Source: Gulosibacter macacae (GTDB taxonomy: Bacteria > Actinomycetota > Actinomycetes > Actinomycetales > Microbacteriaceae). Taken from it: DNA of 64,000 nt. This document shows, one piece after another, positions 61,842 through 64,000 of the stretch. The notes under the pieces were generated by a model. It worked only from the letters and a program-made list of their open reading frames with translations. It did not search any database and had not been told where the DNA came from. The stretch lies in the NCBI RefSeq assembly GCF_003865375.1, contig NZ_RQVS01000008.1:108175-172174 (forward strand), read 5' to 3'. The translations under genes and the position numbers were made by a program. Each line of letters opens with the position of its first letter. Within the stretch, counting starts at the first letter, position 1.

Positions 61842-63934
61842 GCGAGACTGGAATTCGAGAACTATTCTCCGAGTTGGGGCAAAAGTCACGACTCGAAGCA
61901 GCCGACGCAAATCTAACGACACCTGATGCGATGGGCACTGTCCTAGCGCGCTACCTTGAAGAGTTTGAGGTCGTCACGGACCTCCAGTACTTCCATGCAC
62001 ATGCTCGCGGTCCGCACAATAAGTCTCTAGACATTGTGGCTGTGGGTGAGGATGACGCCGACGCCAGCTTGTCGATTGTTATTGCCAAGGTCATGCCCGA
62101 ATTCGACACAAGTTTGACGCGTACTGAGATAAATCGGATCACTTCCGGTGCGCTTGATTACGTGCAGTTGTCGCTCGACGGATGGCTCCAGGGTCGGCTG
62201 GACGAAAGCTCAACAGAATATGATTTGGCTGCTTACTTCGCCGATCGGCTCTCTCGCGAGAACTTTGAGAAGATTCGTGTTTTCGTGGTGACTAATGGTC
62301 GACTTTCGAGTGGCGTGAAGTCAATTCCAAGTGGGAAGCTCAATGAAATCCCGGTTTCCTTTCAAGTTTGGGACTTGGCACGCCTCCACAAGGCGATTAG
62401 TTCACCGGATGGAATGGAGCCGGTCGTAATTGACCTCTCGGGGCTGCCGGGTGGTGGTGTGGCTTTTGTTGAAGGTGGCGTTGCAGATGAATCTGGGACG
62501 ACGACCTATCTCTTCACATTACCTGGGCAGACGCTAGCGAGTATTTATGACGAATTTGGATCTCGTGTCCTCGAATCAAACGTTCGCGGTTTCCTTAGTG
62601 TTCGAGGGGCAGTCAATAGGGGAATACAGTGGACGCTTGAAACGGACCCTGATTTATTCCTTGCATTCAACAATGGGTTGACCACTACCGCAACTGGCGT
62701 CTCGATTCGCCGCGTCGGGGGGAAGCTAGTTCTTAGATCACTTGATGGTTGGCAAATCGTCAATGGCGGCCAAACGACTGCTTCGATGTGGTACTTCTTG
62801 AATCGAATCAAGAAGAGAAATCCAGAGTTGGCGAAAAATCTAGACAGGGTGTTCATTCAGGTAAAGCTTGTTGTTGTTTCCAAGCAATCCGCTCTGCATC
62901 TCGTGCCGCTCATTGCGAAATATGCCAACAGTCAGAATAAAGTTAGCGTGTCGGACTTGTTCTCTAATAGCCCATTCCATCAGGCGTTAGACGACGTTAG
63001 TAAGCGCGTGCTGGCGCCTGCTGTAGACGGCTCGCAGTACGAAACTCATTGGTTCTATGAGCGTGCGCGTGGCGCATACGACAACCAGCGTGCGCGACTG
63101 GCGGGACGGAAGTTGCGCCAATTCGACCTTGAGCATCCGAAGGACCAGCGATTCGAGAAACTTGACGTAGCCCGAGTGGCAAATATTTGGAGTGGTGCGC
63201 CTCATATCGTTAGCAAGGGGGCACAATCTAGCTTTGTCCATTTCTCTAAAGAAGTGGGAACAAAGTATGATAACTCCACAAGTGATGTGAATAGTGAGTA
63301 TTTCAAGCAACTAGTTGCGCAACTCATCATTAGTCGGGACGCGCGGAGAGTTGTGCTTGATGCTCCTTGGTACAGCACTGGTTACCTGGCCAACATCGTT
63401 GCTTATGGTGTTTCAAAGCTGGTGCACGATGTGGCGAATACACCTGGTGCAGGTGGACTGGATTTTGATCGGGTATGGCGAGACCAGAAGACACCAGCTG
63501 AGCTACTCGCAGCGCTCGATGTGGCATGCGAGGCGGCGTTGCGTCACTTGACAGATGAGAATCGACCACAGTCAAACGTGACGCAATGGGCAAAGCAGGA
63601 GCAAAGTTGGAAGCAGTTCAGAGATCAGCGGCTCACGTACCCCGATTCGCTGAACAATGTTGTGGTGTCCGCCGGTACCAACAAACGTCGGCGCAAGTCC
63701 GCCGCGAAAGAGCAACAGGTTGAGAACGAGCTACTTGACTACGTTGCGGCGACAAGGTTGCCGGTTACGCGCTGGCGGCAGTTGCTACAGCACGACGAAA
63801 CGGCCCATGTCCTTACTGATACGGAACGTGGCATCGTCACGTTACTCGCGAATTCGAATCCCATTAACGAGAACCAGTGGGTAGCGCTCTCGCGAGGTCT
63901 GACCCGTTTGAAGAAGCAAGGAATTTGGACCTAG
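61838..63934 (+). CDS. AIPR-family (abortive infection phage resistance) protein
   Basis: A 698-residue protein in ATGA overlap with the nuclease-like gene. The AIPR domain spans about residues 225-520, with NRGIQWTLETDPDLFLAFNNG (core LAFNNGLTTTATG near 276) and LDGWQIVNGGQTTASMWYFL near 301-320; the paired FNNG and IVNGGQT motifs define the family. LSRENFEKIRVFVVTNGRLS lies in an N-terminal nuclease-like region. The C-terminal 170 residues are helical and basic (KRRRKSAAKEQQ). Related proteins protect Lactococcus from phage by abortive infection. Here it completes the four-gene operon. The chain ends 66 bases before the window edge. Confidence 0.88.
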   Translation: MSETGIRELFSELGQKSRLEAADANLTTPDAMGTVLARYLEEFEVVTDLQYFHAHARGPHNKSLDIVAVGEDDADASLSIVIAKVMPEFDTSLTRTEINRITSGALDYVQLSLDGWLQGRLDESSTEYDLAAYFADRLSRENFEKIRVFVVTNGRLSSGVKSIPSGKLNEIPVSFQVWDLARLHKAISSPDGMEPVVIDLSGLPGGGVAFVEGGVADESGTTTYLFTLPGQTLASIYDEFGSRVLESNVRGFLSVRGAVNRGIQWTLETDPDLFLAFNNGLTTTATGVSIRRVGGKLVLRSLDGWQIVNGGQTTASMWYFLNRIKKRNPELAKNLDRVFIQVKLVVVSKQSALHLVPLIAKYANSQNKVSVSDLFSNSPFHQALDDVSKRVLAPAVDGSQYETHWFYERARGAYDNQRARLAGRKLRQFDLEHPKDQRFEKLDVARVANIWSGAPHIVSKGAQSSFVHFSKEVGTKYDNSTSDVNSEYFKQLVAQLIISRDARRVVLDAPWYSTGYLANIVAYGVSKLVHDVANTPGAGGLDFDRVWRDQKTPAELLAALDVACEAALRHLTDENRPQSNVTQWAKQEQSWKQFRDQRLTYPDSLNNVVVSAGTNKRRRKSAAKEQQVENELLDYVAATRLPVTRWRQLLQHDETAHVLTDTERGIVTLLANSNPINENQWVALSRGLTRLKKQGIWT

Positions 63935-64000
63935 AAGCGGCCCTCGCTCCCTGAGTAGTGAACGGCTCCCGAGCCATAAGAGGCTCATCGCATTCGAGGG
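63935..64000. other. Right-edge stretch after the AIPR gene
   Basis: Contains overlapping short inverted repeats: GGCTC-CC-GAGCC (63964-63975), GAGCC-N6-GGCTC (63971-63986) and an outer CCCTCG (63941-63946) with CGAGGG (63995-64000). These could fold as a terminator for the operon. No start of a further gene is visible, so whether a methyltransferase or Vsr gene follows cannot be seen. Confidence 0.4.

Overview
The window is high-GC DNA from an actinobacterium, most likely of the Microbacteriaceae type. The support is a dnaK-grpE-dnaJ-hspR operon with HspR (HAIR) operators, a NucS/EndoMS mismatch endonuclease, a DUF222/HNH endonuclease behind a LexA-type box, lipoprotein signals, many GTG starts, and a GGTCGAG...GAGACC extragenic palindrome. 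I cannot name the genus. No rRNA, tRNA, CRISPR array or complete insertion sequence was recognised.

Positions 1-22,380 hold an accessory catabolic region. It encodes an ornithine cyclodeaminase-family enzyme (cut by the left edge), an aldehyde dehydrogenase with a LysR regulator, and a five-gene operon (aromatic-ring FAD monooxygenase, extradiol-type dioxygenase, a PBP-fold protein without signal peptide, an Old Yellow Enzyme-like reductase, an EthD-like protein). It also has a sugar-type ABC importer (permease, permease, ATPase, with a divergent lipoprotein receptor), an AraC regulator, a vanillyl-alcohol-oxidase-type flavoenzyme, an SDR, two fumarylacetoacetate-hydrolase-family enzymes, a cupin, an acetoacetyl-CoA synthetase-like ligase and a TetR regulator. 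Together these read as uptake, side-chain oxidation, ring hydroxylation, ring cleavage, hydrolysis and CoA activation of an unidentified phenolic compound. The core ATACGGTGCG recurs in front of the transporter, the FAH operon and tetR and may be the TetR operator.

Positions 22,400-45,100 look like chromosomal backbone: dCTP deaminase, a zinc alcohol dehydrogenase with an in-frame TGA at a structural-zinc Cys codon, a ferritin-like/VIT1 fusion, Nudix, an exported lipoprotein/serine protease trio, a luciferase-like monooxygenase and a methyltransferase. A pyruvate formate-lyase operon follows, in which the glycyl-radical domain is a separate small gene followed by the activase. Then come GNAT, LysR with an amino-acid permease, an MFS exporter, a cation transporter, an ArsC-like phosphatase/reductase, the DUF222/HNH gene, DUF421 and an SDR.

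Positions 45,200-56,300 hold the heat-shock operon, a VanY-type carboxypeptidase, an exported anchored protein, a secreted DUF1524 nuclease, a HAD phosphatase, a glycosyltransferase, DUF2461 and nucS.

Positions 56,501-63,934 form a lower-GC, translationally coupled four-gene island directly beside nucS: MORC/Hsp90-like GHKL ATPase, Z1 superfamily-II helicase, PD-(D/E)XK protein (DUF4420) and AIPR protein. This combination is known from comparative genomics of restriction-associated MORC operons and is the best candidate here for a poorly characterised anti-phage system. No DNA methyltransferase is visible inside the window.
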